Position numbers and translations under genes: made by a program
In this document: one piece after another, positions 7,375 to 15,122 of the stretch
Numbering within the stretch: position 1 is the first letter of the stretch
Layout of the letters: each line of letters begins with the position of its first letter
The notes under the pieces: model-generated
Told to the model about the DNA's origin: nothing
The model's database searches: none
The model's input: only the letters and a program-made list of their open reading frames with translations
IMG/VR virus record: IMGVR_UViG_3300010370_004280
Coordinates: 1 to 29,646 of that record
DNA from: a virus
Strand: one strand, 5' to 3'
Length of the DNA stretch: 29,646 nucleotides

Positions 7375-7912
7375 TATATGTTGACAATATTTTAGGTATA
7401 TATATAGGATTTTTAGCTAATTTATAACAGTCAGTAGCAAAATAACCATCTCCATTATATCTGTCTATATGAAAACGTATATTTTCGCATAATGTGTGTT
7501 TGACTATAAAATTATGACTATCAATATGATTCACTTTTATATTTGAACCATGTAATCTTTTTGATCCATCTTTATTGTTTTGGTCAAAAGATATAAAATC
7601 ATAACTTTCTAGTATGGAGGAAATATTATCCCATAAATTTTCATGTATGATAGTATCATCGTCATTGAAGTAAATATGACCACAACTAATCATATTCAAA
7701 GCAAAATTTCTTTGAGCATGACCTACTACGCTCCCCATTTGTTGATATGTATATGTTTCGCAAGTTTTTGGAATATAGTATTCCGTAGGTATATTTGGTT
7801 TATCAAAAACAACAATCCATCTATAATATTTATTAGGGATATTAATAGAAGCTTCTATGGTTTTTAGATTTTCTGGTCTACTACAAGGAGTAATTATATT
7901 AAGTAGTTTCAT
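7361..7912 (-). CDS. GT-A glycosyltransferase resembling family 43
   Basis: A 183-residue protein with IITPCSRPENLKTI at the N-terminus and a YRWIVVFDK strand. GHAQRNFALNMI is followed by HIYFNDDDTIIHENLWD. The order WIVV, then an AQRN.AL helix, then a Y F x D D D metal site matches GT43 beta-1,3-glucuronyltransferases (WIVVEDA, QRN.AL, YFADDDN), although those are longer. It is coupled to both neighbours: its start overlaps the upstream gene by 4 bases and its end overlaps GT32 by 14. The GT-A assignment is good; the family number is tentative. Confidence 0.75.
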   Translation of the reverse strand: MKLLNIITPCSRPENLKTIEASINIPNKYYRWIVVFDKPNIPTEYYIPKTCETYTYQQMGSVVGHAQRNFALNMISCGHIYFNDDDTIIHENLWDNISSILESYDFISFDQNNKDGSKRLHGSNIKVNHIDSHNFIVKHTLCENIRFHIDRYNGDGYFATDCYKLAKNPIYIPKILSTYNVLR

Positions 7913-8463
7913 GTTTTAATTAGCCAACTAGAATCAGAAAATATCATGTCTGGTTTTTTATATTCGTTTACTGCTTTCATAACAGTATCTTGATGAGCAT
8001 AATCATAATCATGACCACATAAAAAATAACTATTATTTAGTAATGGTTTATAGTTTAGAATATCTTTAGTAACCTGATCATAAGTATGTAGACCATCTAT
8101 ATAAATCATAAGTAAAGTTGGATGATTAGATAAGTGCTTGTCTATATAGGATATAGCAGAATCAGATGTGTCTCTGACGTGAAATATATTATTGTATGAT
8201 TTAGTGTTTTCTTTGAATTTTTCGTAAACATAATCTAAAGGAGCAAAATTACAAGTAGGATCTGTTGGATCATAGTTATTTAAAAAAGGATCTATAGATA
8301 TTACGCTATGAAAATATTTAGCAAAAAATGTTGTTGATTGACCAGAATAAGATCCTATCTCTATCATACTAAAATTATTTATATCGTAGTATGACTCTAT
8401 GTATTTTACTAGATCTAATAGACCATCATAATTTGGTCTCATGTTATATAAACTATTATTCAT
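7909..8463 (-). CDS. Class I SAM-dependent methyltransferase (Methyltransf_24-like)
   Basis: A 184-residue Rossmann methyltransferase. FSMIEIGSYSGQSTTFFAKYF is the SAM-binding motif I, and SVISIDPFLN is the second strand with its acidic ribose-binding residue. LLMIYIDGLHTYDQVTKDI (the IDGxHxYxxVxxD hallmark) and LLNNSYFLCGHDY complete the family pattern. This group is common in polysaccharide clusters and often methylates sugars. It overlaps the upstream methyltransferase gene by 8 bases. The fold is secure; the substrate is unknown. Confidence 0.87.
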   Translation of the reverse strand: MNNSLYNMRPNYDGLLDLVKYIESYYDINNFSMIEIGSYSGQSTTFFAKYFHSVISIDPFLNNYDPTDPTCNFAPLDYVYEKFKENTKSYNNIFHVRDTSDSAISYIDKHLSNHPTLLMIYIDGLHTYDQVTKDILNYKPLLNNSYFLCGHDYDYAHQDTVMKAVNEYKKPDMIFSDSSWLIKT

Positions 8464-9004
8464 ATTTATGAAAAATTCCTATGCTATCTTGCCAGTTATC
8501 ATCTGGTGGATAATGATTTTTATCTATATAACTCTCTACAAGATTAATTTTATATTCGTTTTTTATAGCCCATCTTGATAACGATCTCCAACTATCTGGA
8601 TAAAATCTCCAACTATCACTCGGACATTTGGTAGGATGATATGGTCCTGAACTAGGAGCGCATATATAAATATATCCTGATGTTTTTAAAACCCTACACA
8701 TCTCCAGAAATGTTATCCAAAAAAATTCATCATGTTCAAAACAGGATGATGATACAATTATATCGAATGTGCTATTATCAAAAGGTATATTATGAGATGT
8801 TCCAACAACGTCAACATTTGGTCCGGCTTGAACATCTAGTCCTATATAATTATGTCCAACAAATATATTCTTTAATGATCCGTTACCACCGTCCCATGAC
8901 CCAACGTCCAATACTCTTTTTGTGGTATCAGATTTACAATATTTATTGTAGAATAATTGAGCATTATTATATGCCGACTTATGCATTATCTGATTCCCAA
9001 TCAT
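8456..9004 (-). CDS. Class I SAM-dependent methyltransferase (type 11-like)
   Basis: A 182-residue methyltransferase. RVLDVGSWDGGNGS is motif I, and NYIGLDVQAG carries the ribose-binding Asp. The FDIIVSSSCFEHDEFF strand and CRVLKTSGYIYICAPS complete the Methyltransf_11 order. The ATG at 9004 overlaps the upstream gene by 26 bases. An in-frame ATG at 8986 would overlap it by 8 bases. Neither has a strong ribosome binding site. It is paired with a second methyltransferase directly downstream, which suggests two successive methylations or related substrates in the same glycan pathway. Confidence 0.87.
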   Translation of the reverse strand: MIGNQIMHKSAYNNAQLFYNKYCKSDTTKRVLDVGSWDGGNGSLKNIFVGHNYIGLDVQAGPNVDVVGTSHNIPFDNSTFDIIVSSSCFEHDEFFWITFLEMCRVLKTSGYIYICAPSSGPYHPTKCPSDSWRFYPDSWRSLSRWAIKNEYKINLVESYIDKNHYPPDDNWQDSIGIFHKYE

Positions 9005-9170
9005 CCCATAATTCTTCTTCTCTCATTTTATTCTTTTTCTGTTTATATTCTTTTGAATAAAATTTATGGGCTTCGTAGTATTCATCATTATTTCTACGAT
9101 CTTTTTGTTTATTTTGTAAATTTTTACGTCTTAAATTTTTCTTATCATTATCAGGTGCAAAATCCGACAT
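8979..9170 (-). CDS. Small highly charged protein, first gene of the glycan operon
   Basis: A 63-residue protein made mostly of Lys, Arg, Asn, Asp and Glu, probably an extended helix or disordered, with an acidic C-terminus (EEELWDDWESDNA). No family recognised. It has the best translation start of the region: AGGAG six bases before the ATG, and the promoter at 9199-9232 directly upstream. It overlaps the methyltransferase gene by 26 bases. Being first in a long operon, it may set translation for the following genes; its own function is unknown. Confidence 0.68.
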   Translation of the reverse strand: MSDFAPDNDKKNLRRKNLQNKQKDRRNNDEYYEAHKFYSKEYKQKKNKMREEELWDDWESDNA

Positions 9171-9198
9171 GTTTTCTCCTATGGGTACTGTTTCTTAT

Positions 9199-9232
9199 AT
9201 TGTATGAGATAAACAAAAGTGGTCAAGGTCAA
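9199..9232 (-). promoter_or_regulatory. Promoter TTGACC-N16-TACAAT with doubled -35 box
   Basis: The -10 box TACAAT (9204-9199) and -35 box TTGACC (9226-9221) are 16 bases apart. A second TTGACC (9232-9227) lies directly upstream, making a tandem direct repeat. The boxes and spacing match the promoter at 4691-4718. It serves the gene starting at 9170 and probably the minus-strand glycan run after it. Confidence 0.7.
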
Positions 9233-9254
9233 GTTAAGAAATTTTTTTCTTGAC
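9228..9254. repeat. Inverted repeat GTCAAG / CTTGAC beside the glycan promoter
   Basis: Six-base perfect arms (9228-9233 and 9249-9254) flank an A/T-rich centre that itself contains TTAAGAAATTT-type symmetry. The left arm overlaps the outer TTGACC of the minus-strand promoter, and the right arm forms a plus-strand TTGACA. It could be an operator or the core of back-to-back promoters. It is not a convincing terminator because no U-run follows the arms. Confidence 0.4.
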
Positions 9255-9294
9255 AGACCGTTTTGATCTGGAGATATATTATGCATGGGGTAAT

Positions 9295-10299
9295 TTAAAG
9301 TACTAGGGCAGCAATTAAACAACCTTTTGATACAGCATGTAAAGGATCATCTGATTGTTTTACTTGCTTAATACTCAATGGAAAACCATTCTCTATCAAT
9401 TTCTTAGCAAATACTTCTTTGAACCCCTTTGCTTGAGATGTTCCACCGGCGATGACTATTGTTAGTGGTGTTTTGAACTTTGGTAAACTTCTACTTTCTT
9501 TTAATGCAACAGTAAGTTGTTTGGTTGTATAATCTATTAGTCTCTCATAATACGAAGATACTGCTGCTAAAATTGAATTATCATTATTTTGTCCAACAGT
9601 AAAATCTCCATTTTCTTTTTCTGTTTGAACAACACCATCTGTTTCGTTGACTGCAATAGCGGACATATGATCAATCCAGTCACCGGATTTAGTTGTGGAG
9701 AATGTTAGCACTGGTTCTCCATTAAGCATTATACAAACATTAACCATACCAGCACCCCAAGATAAACCAATACCAGTATAATTATCATCCTCTAATTCTG
9801 CATAACAAAGTGCTTGTGCTTCATTAATTGATCTAGGATTATAACCACATTCTTTTAGAACTGTTTTAATAACATCTTCGTGATAACTAACATCAAAATC
9901 ATCATCCTCTTGGTCTATTGGTTGTGATGGTACACAAAAAACTATTTTTTCATTATCGCCATCTGGTTTACCAACTACTTCTTTGAGGATAAATGACAAT
10001 ACTCTTTTGGAATCTTTTTCTTTTGGAGATACTATTCCCCTATACATTGGTCTTTTTGCACTCTCATTCTTTTCTAGTGCTTTATCTATAGCATCTTGAC
10101 CAAGGACGATAAAAGAACCATCTTTATCTTTAACAAATATTTTACCAGATAATCCTTTTTCTATCATTTTATTTGCTATAACATTAGCTGGTTCTATAAT
10201 ATAAAAAGCATCTCTAAAATCTTTATATGCTATAGAATCATGAGCAACTTTTTTTGATAGAACTATAAATGATGTACCAACATCAAGACCTTTAGCCAT
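9295..10299 (-). CDS. Actin-like ATPase (ParM/MreB/FtsA superfamily)
   Basis: A 334-residue protein with the actin/Hsp70 ATPase core. GLDVGTSFIVL is phosphate 1, YTGIGLSWGAGMVNVCIML is phosphate 2, and TIVIAGGTSQAKGF is the adenosine-binding loop. A connecting INEAQALCYAEL segment lies before phosphate 2, as in ParM-like and FtsA-like proteins. Such proteins form filaments that move or position DNA, or act as membrane-linked scaffolds. The start has an AAGGA ribosome binding site and lies one base after the stop of a one-helix membrane protein, so the pair is probably co-translated. The superfamily call is firm; whether it segregates phage DNA, positions the replication centre or does something else is unknown. 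Confidence 0.85.
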   Translation of the reverse strand: MAKGLDVGTSFIVLSKKVAHDSIAYKDFRDAFYIIEPANVIANKMIEKGLSGKIFVKDKDGSFIVLGQDAIDKALEKNESAKRPMYRGIVSPKEKDSKRVLSFILKEVVGKPDGDNEKIVFCVPSQPIDQEDDDFDVSYHEDVIKTVLKECGYNPRSINEAQALCYAELEDDNYTGIGLSWGAGMVNVCIMLNGEPVLTFSTTKSGDWIDHMSAIAVNETDGVVQTEKENGDFTVGQNNDNSILAAVSSYYERLIDYTTKQLTVALKESRSLPKFKTPLTIVIAGGTSQAKGFKEVFAKKLIENGFPLSIKQVKQSDDPLHAVSKGCLIAALVL

Positions 10300-10300
10300 T

Positions 10301-10621
10301 TTATTTTCCTTTGATTAGTGAGGATAGTTTATTAACTGATGCATCAATATTATCATTAATTTCTACACTAGGAGCAATATTATCGTATTTTTTTTCCATA
10401 TCTGATATATCTATATTAGAAACAAACTTACTATCATCAATAGTTATTTTTTGCATTTTTTCTACAACTTTTTCATAATCTTTACTTTTTCTTTGACTCT
10501 TTTCAAGAAATAATTCTTTAGAAATAACCTGGGTATTGTTTTTACCTAATAAAAAGCCAATAAAAAATATAGTAAAATAAGACGAAAAGATACAAAATAA
10601 TAGAAGCAAATTTGTATTCAT
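10301..10621 (-). CDS. One-helix membrane protein paired with the actin-like ATPase
   Basis: A 106-residue protein with a hydrophobic segment at about residues 4-26 (LLLLFCIFSSYFTIFF and on), followed by a charged, helical region of about 80 residues and a basic end (KLSSLIKGK). It has no cleavable signal motif, so it is probably anchored with the C-terminus in the cytoplasm. No family recognised. One base separates its stop from the actin-like ATG, suggesting a membrane adaptor for the filament, in the manner of an FtsZ or PilM anchor; this is inference from gene order. It is transcribed divergently from the cupin gene. Confidence 0.7.
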   Translation of the reverse strand: MNTNLLLLFCIFSSYFTIFFIGFLLGKNNTQVISKELFLEKSQRKSKDYEKVVEKMQKITIDDSKFVSNIDISDMEKKYDNIAPSVEINDNIDASVNKLSSLIKGK

Positions 10622-10641
10622 AACGCACCGATTACTATAGT
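10612..10641 (+). promoter_or_regulatory. Possible promoter for the plus-strand glycan genes
   Basis: TTGTAT (10612-10617), an 18-base spacer and TATAGT (10636-10641) precede an AGGAG ribosome binding site and the ATG at 10660. The -35 is weak. The spacer contains CCGAT, as do the four strong early-type promoters in this window. It lies partly inside the start of the divergent membrane-protein gene. Confidence 0.45.
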
Positions 10642-10659
10642 GATAGGAGAGATACCTGT

Positions 10660-11001
10660 ATGAAAAATGGTAAAATTTGGGGCGAAACAGAAGAAATTTT
10701 TAATTTCAACAATGTTTCTATACACAGGATAGTTATAAATAAAGGATCATCATGCTCTCAACATTGTCATCACCATAAATATAATATGTTTTATATTGAA
10801 CAAGGTAAATTACTACTAAAACATTGGCAGAATGACTATGATCTAGTAGATGAAACTATTTTAGATTCAAAAGAGTCGTGTATTATTCCACCAAATCATT
10901 ATCATCAGTTCATAGCATTAGAAGATACTATAGCATACGAAATCTATTATGTACAATTATTAGACAACGATATATTCAGAAGAACATGTGGTGCTAAATG
11001 A
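10660..11001 (+). CDS. Cupin-domain protein (sugar-phosphate isomerase-like)
   Basis: A 113-residue single cupin. Motif 1 is SQHCHHHKYNMFYIEQGKL, with clustered metal-binding His residues and a Gly turn. Motif 2 is IIPPNHYHQF. The layout matches the small cupins related to mannose-6-phosphate isomerase type II and WxcM-like sugar enzymes. It has a good AGGAG ribosome binding site and is the first plus-strand gene, coupled by ATGA to the next gene. A sugar-nucleotide isomerase or epimerase role fits the surroundings but is not proven. Confidence 0.82.
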   Translation: MKNGKIWGETEEIFNFNNVSIHRIVINKGSSCSQHCHHHKYNMFYIEQGKLLLKHWQNDYDLVDETILDSKESCIIPPNHYHQFIALEDTIAYEIYYVQLLDNDIFRRTCGAK

Positions 11002-12101
11002 GATATATTTTAGTAGCAAATAATAAAAAATTAAATAGCGATATGCTAAAAAAATTAGAACTTGATTCTAAAAATGATATATTAATTTTTTTTAATTATA
11101 TGTGGCCTTTCTTAACTTTCGAAAAATTACGAAATCATCCTAGAAAATATTATATTGGACGACAAAGACCAAATAAGCCAGAAACTAATCATATACCATA
11201 TGCGGGTATAGATATTGTTAAAGAACATGAAGATAAGTTTGAAAAGATTATTTTTCACAGTCATCCAGATCATATGAAAGTTTCTGATCATCAAATTATC
11301 TTAAAAAAAGCAATAGATAGTTTTAATTTTGATCCAACTAAATTAGATAAATTAGAGCCAGTATCCGATGGTATTCGTAAGACCATAGGATATCCTAAAG
11401 GCAAAAATATGAGTAGTGGTATAATAGCATATGAATACATAAAAAGAATTAAAGAACCACACGATGATATATTATTACTAGGATTTACATCAGAATTAGC
11501 TAAAAAATTTCATAACGACGATTGGGAGGCATCATATTTTAGATCTCAAATTAAAAAAAATATATGCAAAAGTATAGGATGTTATGATAATGAACAAAAA
11601 AAATATATGTATATATACGATAAATTAAAATGGAAATCATATTTATCCGGTAATCATGGTAAAAAAGCTATTGATATAATCAAATCTTTAGATGTAAAAA
11701 ATATAATAGATATTGGATGTGGACCAAATTTATTTTGTAAAGAAACTATCGGAGAATATTGTGATTGTATTGGAGTAGATTTTGCTGGAAATTTTTTTGA
11801 TCTTTATGGAGATATATGTGTAGGATTAGATACTATAAAAGATAAACAATATGATTTAGTAACAGCATTTGATTTTTTAGAACACTTACTTCCATCATGT
11901 ATTCATCAAGCACTCAGAGAAATGAAAAGAATATCTTCTGGTTTTATTTTTCAAATAGATTATCATCAGAGTATTAAGATTGTACTTGGATCCTCCCTTC
12001 ATCCTACTGTTAAACCCAAAAAATGGTGGAAAGAACAAATATCCGAATACTGTGACAACATAGAAGAACAAAGCGGATACCTATATGGTAAATGGAAATA
12101 A
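10998..12101 (+). CDS. Sialyltransferase-like / SAM methyltransferase fusion
   Basis: A 367-residue two-domain protein. The first half (about 1-185) has NPxRK-like, HSHPDHMK and NMSSGIIAYEYIKRI segments followed by DDILLLGFTS. This is the pattern of the GT29-like sialyltransferase and capsular glycosyltransferase group, where a (T/S)SG helix precedes an L.GF strand. The second half (about 200-367) is a class I methyltransferase: IIDIGCGPNLF (motif I), CIGVDFAGN, and YDLVTAFDFLEHL. A single enzyme that adds and methylates a sugar would suit this region. It overlaps the upstream gene by ATGA and the downstream one by 17 bases. The methyltransferase call is firm; the sialyltransferase-like call is moderate. 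Confidence 0.75.
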   Translation: MRYILVANNKKLNSDMLKKLELDSKNDILIFFNYMWPFLTFEKLRNHPRKYYIGRQRPNKPETNHIPYAGIDIVKEHEDKFEKIIFHSHPDHMKVSDHQIILKKAIDSFNFDPTKLDKLEPVSDGIRKTIGYPKGKNMSSGIIAYEYIKRIKEPHDDILLLGFTSELAKKFHNDDWEASYFRSQIKKNICKSIGCYDNEQKKYMYIYDKLKWKSYLSGNHGKKAIDIIKSLDVKNIIDIGCGPNLFCKETIGEYCDCIGVDFAGNFFDLYGDICVGLDTIKDKQYDLVTAFDFLEHLLPSCIHQALREMKRISSGFIFQIDYHQSIKIVLGSSLHPTVKPKKWWKEQISEYCDNIEEQSGYLYGKWK

Positions 12102-13095
12102 TAGAAGAGTTGCTGTTTTATCTCGCTATAAAGAAAATAATGAATTATGGCGTAGTATATTAAAACAATTTAAATATGAAATTATAGTATATAATAAATA
12201 TAGTGGAGAAAATTTATTAGAAAATGTTGGCAGAGAAGGTCATACATATTTAACATATATAGTACAAAATTATCATAATCTTCCATATGAAATATTATTT
12301 AGTCAATATGATCCATCCGATCATTTTAAAGAAAACACAATACATAATTCTAAAAACTTTCACAGGAATATAAAATATTTTTTAAGTGGATTTTTATATA
12401 ATTTTATAGGCATAAGACCAACAGACTATGATCTTATTGTAAGAGATAAAAATATTGATTGGATTAAACATTGTAAATATATTTTTGGGTCTTTTGAAGA
12501 ACCGCAAGTTAATAAACTTATATGTTGTGGAGCTAATTTAAATGGTGTTTTTAGAGTTAGTAGAAAAGCGATATTATCAAGACCAAAAGAATTTTATCAA
12601 AAATGTTTGAATTATCTAAGTAATGATATTGATCCTGATGAGGGATATTTTTTCGAAAGAATATGGAAATATATATTTACAAATTATGGATGTAATAATA
12701 ATCGATACCACTATTTTATAGATAATTATTTTTTATTTGGTACAGATTATGGTGTTGACTATAACTGGACCAGAAAATCAAATATTATTAGTAGTAATTT
12801 AAATGGTAATGTTATCTCTGATAGAAAATGGAAAGATAATTGTTATGGACATCTTTTTTTACATAACTCTGGTTTGATTATGTCAAATTATCTTAGTACC
12901 TCATTGTATGCCAGTCCTCAAGAAGCGTATTGGAGTATTGATGAAGATAACAGACTAAGACTATACGATCTTATGGGATCTGTTACGTCTATATTCGATC
13001 TTAACAATCATTCTTGGCCATTATATGGATATCACTATGAGGGATCTAAAAGATTAGATAATTTTCATTATTTAAAACCAAAAATGTTTATGTAA
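12085..13095 (+). CDS. DUF3431-like protein (copy 1)
   Basis: A 336-residue protein of the DUF3431 type. VAVLSRYKENNELW, then IIVYNKYSGENLLENVGREGHTYL, then IVQNYHNLPYEILFSQYDPSDHF reproduce the family order (a W near the start, YNK, N.GRE..TYL, NY..LP). The family is widespread in eukaryotes and sporadic in bacteria and is thought to be glycosyltransferase-related. It is a paralogue of the gene at 14190-15122: both share GREGHTYL, RPTDYDL, GA.LNG.FRVSR.AIL, GFFFER.WKYIFTNYG-like segments and a C-terminal beta-rich tail. Its 3' end overlaps the convergent glf gene by 8 bases. Confidence 0.78.
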   Translation: MVNGNNRRVAVLSRYKENNELWRSILKQFKYEIIVYNKYSGENLLENVGREGHTYLTYIVQNYHNLPYEILFSQYDPSDHFKENTIHNSKNFHRNIKYFLSGFLYNFIGIRPTDYDLIVRDKNIDWIKHCKYIFGSFEEPQVNKLICCGANLNGVFRVSRKAILSRPKEFYQKCLNYLSNDIDPDEGYFFERIWKYIFTNYGCNNNRYHYFIDNYFLFGTDYGVDYNWTRKSNIISSNLNGNVISDRKWKDNCYGHLFLHNSGLIMSNYLSTSLYASPQEAYWSIDEDNRLRLYDLMGSVTSIFDLNNHSWPLYGYHYEGSKRLDNFHYLKPKMFM

Positions 13096-14179
13096 ATATT
13101 TTATCTATTTGAGATAAACAAGATCCTATTACCTGATGCATATCATAGTATCTATATTCCGCCAGTCTTCCTCCAAAAATATATTTTGATTCACTCTTTG
13201 CTAATTGATCATAACGTAAAAAAATATTATTATTTTCTTCTGTATTAATAGGATAGAATGGGATTTTTGTACTATCCCAGATATCAGGATATTCCTTTGT
13301 AATTATAGTATTTTTTTGTTTACCAAATTCAAAATGTTTATGCTCGACTATTCTAGTATAGTCAATAGATATATCTGTATAATTTATTATAGCATTACCT
13401 TGAAAATCTTCTATATCTAATTTTTCATGTTCAAATCTTAAAGATCTATAATTTAATAATCCATATTTATATTCATAAAATTCATCTATCTTTCCTGTGA
13501 AAACAACATATTTAGACTGTTGATCCCAGTAATCTCTATTTTTAAAATAGTCTGTCTCCAGAGATATATCGACACCATCCAACATCTTTTCAAACATAGT
13601 TGTATACCCACCAATCGGAATACCTTGATACTTGTCATTGAAATAGTTATCATCAAAAGTTAGTCTAATTGGTAGGCGTTTAATAATATCTGATGGTAAT
13701 TCTTTAGGATCTAATTTCCATTGTTTGGTAGTATATCCTTTAATAAATATTTCATATATTTCTTGTCCAACTTGGGACAAAATCCATTCCTCTAAATTAG
13801 ATGGATTATTAATTGGTATTTTTTTTGAATCCAAAATATTTTTAGCTTGTTGTGGATTTCTAACATCCCACAATTGATAGAGTGTAAATAAATTAATAGG
13901 AAACGAAAATAATTTGTTATTATAATAAACTTTTGGTCTATTAACAAAGTGATTGAACTCCACAAACTGATTGACATACTCCCATATTTTTTTACTATTA
14001 GTATGAAATATGTGTGGCCCATAAATATGCACATTAATATCATTTATATTTTTAGTATAACAATTTCCACCAATATGATTTCTCTTATCTATAATTAGTA
14101 CTTTTTTATTTCTTTTTAAGCATTCGTGAGCGAACACAGAACCATATATACCACAACCAACAATTAAAAAATCATACAT
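13088..14179 (-). CDS. glf: UDP-galactopyranose mutase
   Basis: A full-length (363-residue) flavoenzyme that interconverts UDP-galactopyranose and UDP-galactofuranose. The N-terminus carries the FAD loop in DFLIVGCGIYGSVFAHE and the IDKRNHIGGNCYT segment, then YGPHIFHTN. Later come KGYTTKQW, the NYFNDKYQGIPIGGYT block, LNYRSLRFEHE, and the C-terminal FGGRLAEYRYYDMHQ. All match E. coli Glf in order and spacing, so it should be active. It is convergent with the first DUF3431 gene (8-base overlap) and divergent from the second, with ten bases between start codons. This suggests that galactofuranose enters the phage-encoded glycan. Confidence 0.96.
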   Translation of the reverse strand: MYDFLIVGCGIYGSVFAHECLKRNKKVLIIDKRNHIGGNCYTKNINDINVHIYGPHIFHTNSKKIWEYVNQFVEFNHFVNRPKVYYNNKLFSFPINLFTLYQLWDVRNPQQAKNILDSKKIPINNPSNLEEWILSQVGQEIYEIFIKGYTTKQWKLDPKELPSDIIKRLPIRLTFDDNYFNDKYQGIPIGGYTTMFEKMLDGVDISLETDYFKNRDYWDQQSKYVVFTGKIDEFYEYKYGLLNYRSLRFEHEKLDIEDFQGNAIINYTDISIDYTRIVEHKHFEFGKQKNTIITKEYPDIWDSTKIPFYPINTEENNNIFLRYDQLAKSESKYIFGGRLAEYRYYDMHQVIGSCLSQIDKIFT

Positions 14180-14189
14180 AAATTATCCT

Positions 14190-15122
14190 ATGACTAAAGT
14201 AGCAATATTATCTCGTTATCAAGAAAATGATAACTCATGGTATAATATATTAAAAGATCGATATGACAACATAATTGTTTTTAATAAATTTGATGGAGAA
14301 AATAAGTTACCAAATATTGGAAGAGAGGGTCATACTTATTTATATTATATAGTTAATCATTATGAAAATCTACCAGAAGAATTATTGTTTAGCCAGTATA
14401 GTCCATTAGATCATTTTAACAAATTAAATCCGTCAAATAATAGAGGTACTAATCATGTAAATGATTTTTTGAATTCTCATTTGTATGACTTTATATGTAT
14501 TAGACCCACTGACTATGATTTATTTGTTAGAAAAAGAAAAATAGAATGGCTAAATAATTTTAATGAATTATATAATACTAATAGTAATATAAATAAGATT
14601 ATATCAACTGGAGCATGTTTAAATGGTATATTTAGAGTATCTAGAGAAGCGATACTCAAACACGATATACATTTCTATATAAGAGGACTAGATATGTTAT
14701 CTAGAGGTAAAAATCCTAATGAGGGATTTTTCTTTGAGAGGGCGTGGAAATATATTTTTACTAATTATGGTAACTGTCCTGAAAAATATTCTTCTTTTAA
14801 AGATAGTATATGGTTATTTGGAAATCCTAGTTTTAGTAGTCTTGTTACTGATAGAAAAGATAGATCTTATGGACATATTAAATTATATGAAGATGGATGT
14901 ATAAGTTCTAATAATTATTGTTACTATGGACATAGTAATGAGCATCATTGGTCTATTAATGATGATGTGTTATACTTTTTTTCTTGTACTGGTTCCATAA
15001 CATCAACATATAAACTATCTAATATTAGTGAAAATACTACACAATTATTTGGCACCTATTACGATAGCAAAGGTATTCATGAGAATAAACTTTTATTGAA
15101 AAAAGCGTTGTATCAATATTAA
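14190..15122 (+). CDS. DUF3431-like protein (copy 2)
   Basis: A 310-residue paralogue of the 12085-13095 protein. Shared segments include VAILSRYQENDNSW, NIGREGHTYLYYIVNHYENLP, ICIRPTDYDLFVR, GACLNGIFRVSREAIL and GFFFERAWKYIFTNYG. The C-terminal part also ends with a Trp-Ser-Ile-(N/D)-(D/E) strand and a GS(V/I)TS segment. The arrangement looks like a tandem duplication with glf lying inverted in between. Its stop overlaps the end of the convergent protease gene by 4 bases. It has no obvious ribosome binding site. The role is probably in the same glycan pathway as glf; this is inference. Confidence 0.78.
   Translation: MTKVAILSRYQENDNSWYNILKDRYDNIIVFNKFDGENKLPNIGREGHTYLYYIVNHYENLPEELLFSQYSPLDHFNKLNPSNNRGTNHVNDFLNSHLYDFICIRPTDYDLFVRKRKIEWLNNFNELYNTNSNINKIISTGACLNGIFRVSREAILKHDIHFYIRGLDMLSRGKNPNEGFFFERAWKYIFTNYGNCPEKYSSFKDSIWLFGNPSFSSLVTDRKDRSYGHIKLYEDGCISSNNYCYYGHSNEHHWSINDDVLYFFSCTGSITSTYKLSNISENTTQLFGTYYDSKGIHENKLLLKKALYQY

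Noticed and set aside
8680-9253. Plus-strand frames at 8680-9060 and 8957-9253
   Set aside because: Antisense to the methyltransferase gene and the charged small gene, which have clear motifs or a strong start; the translated plus frames have no recognisable domain.
9249-9290. Plus-strand promoter TTGACA with tiny frame MHGVI
   Set aside because: The spacer to the best -10 is 19 bases and no plus-strand gene follows for over 1.3 kb; kept only as part of the inverted repeat.
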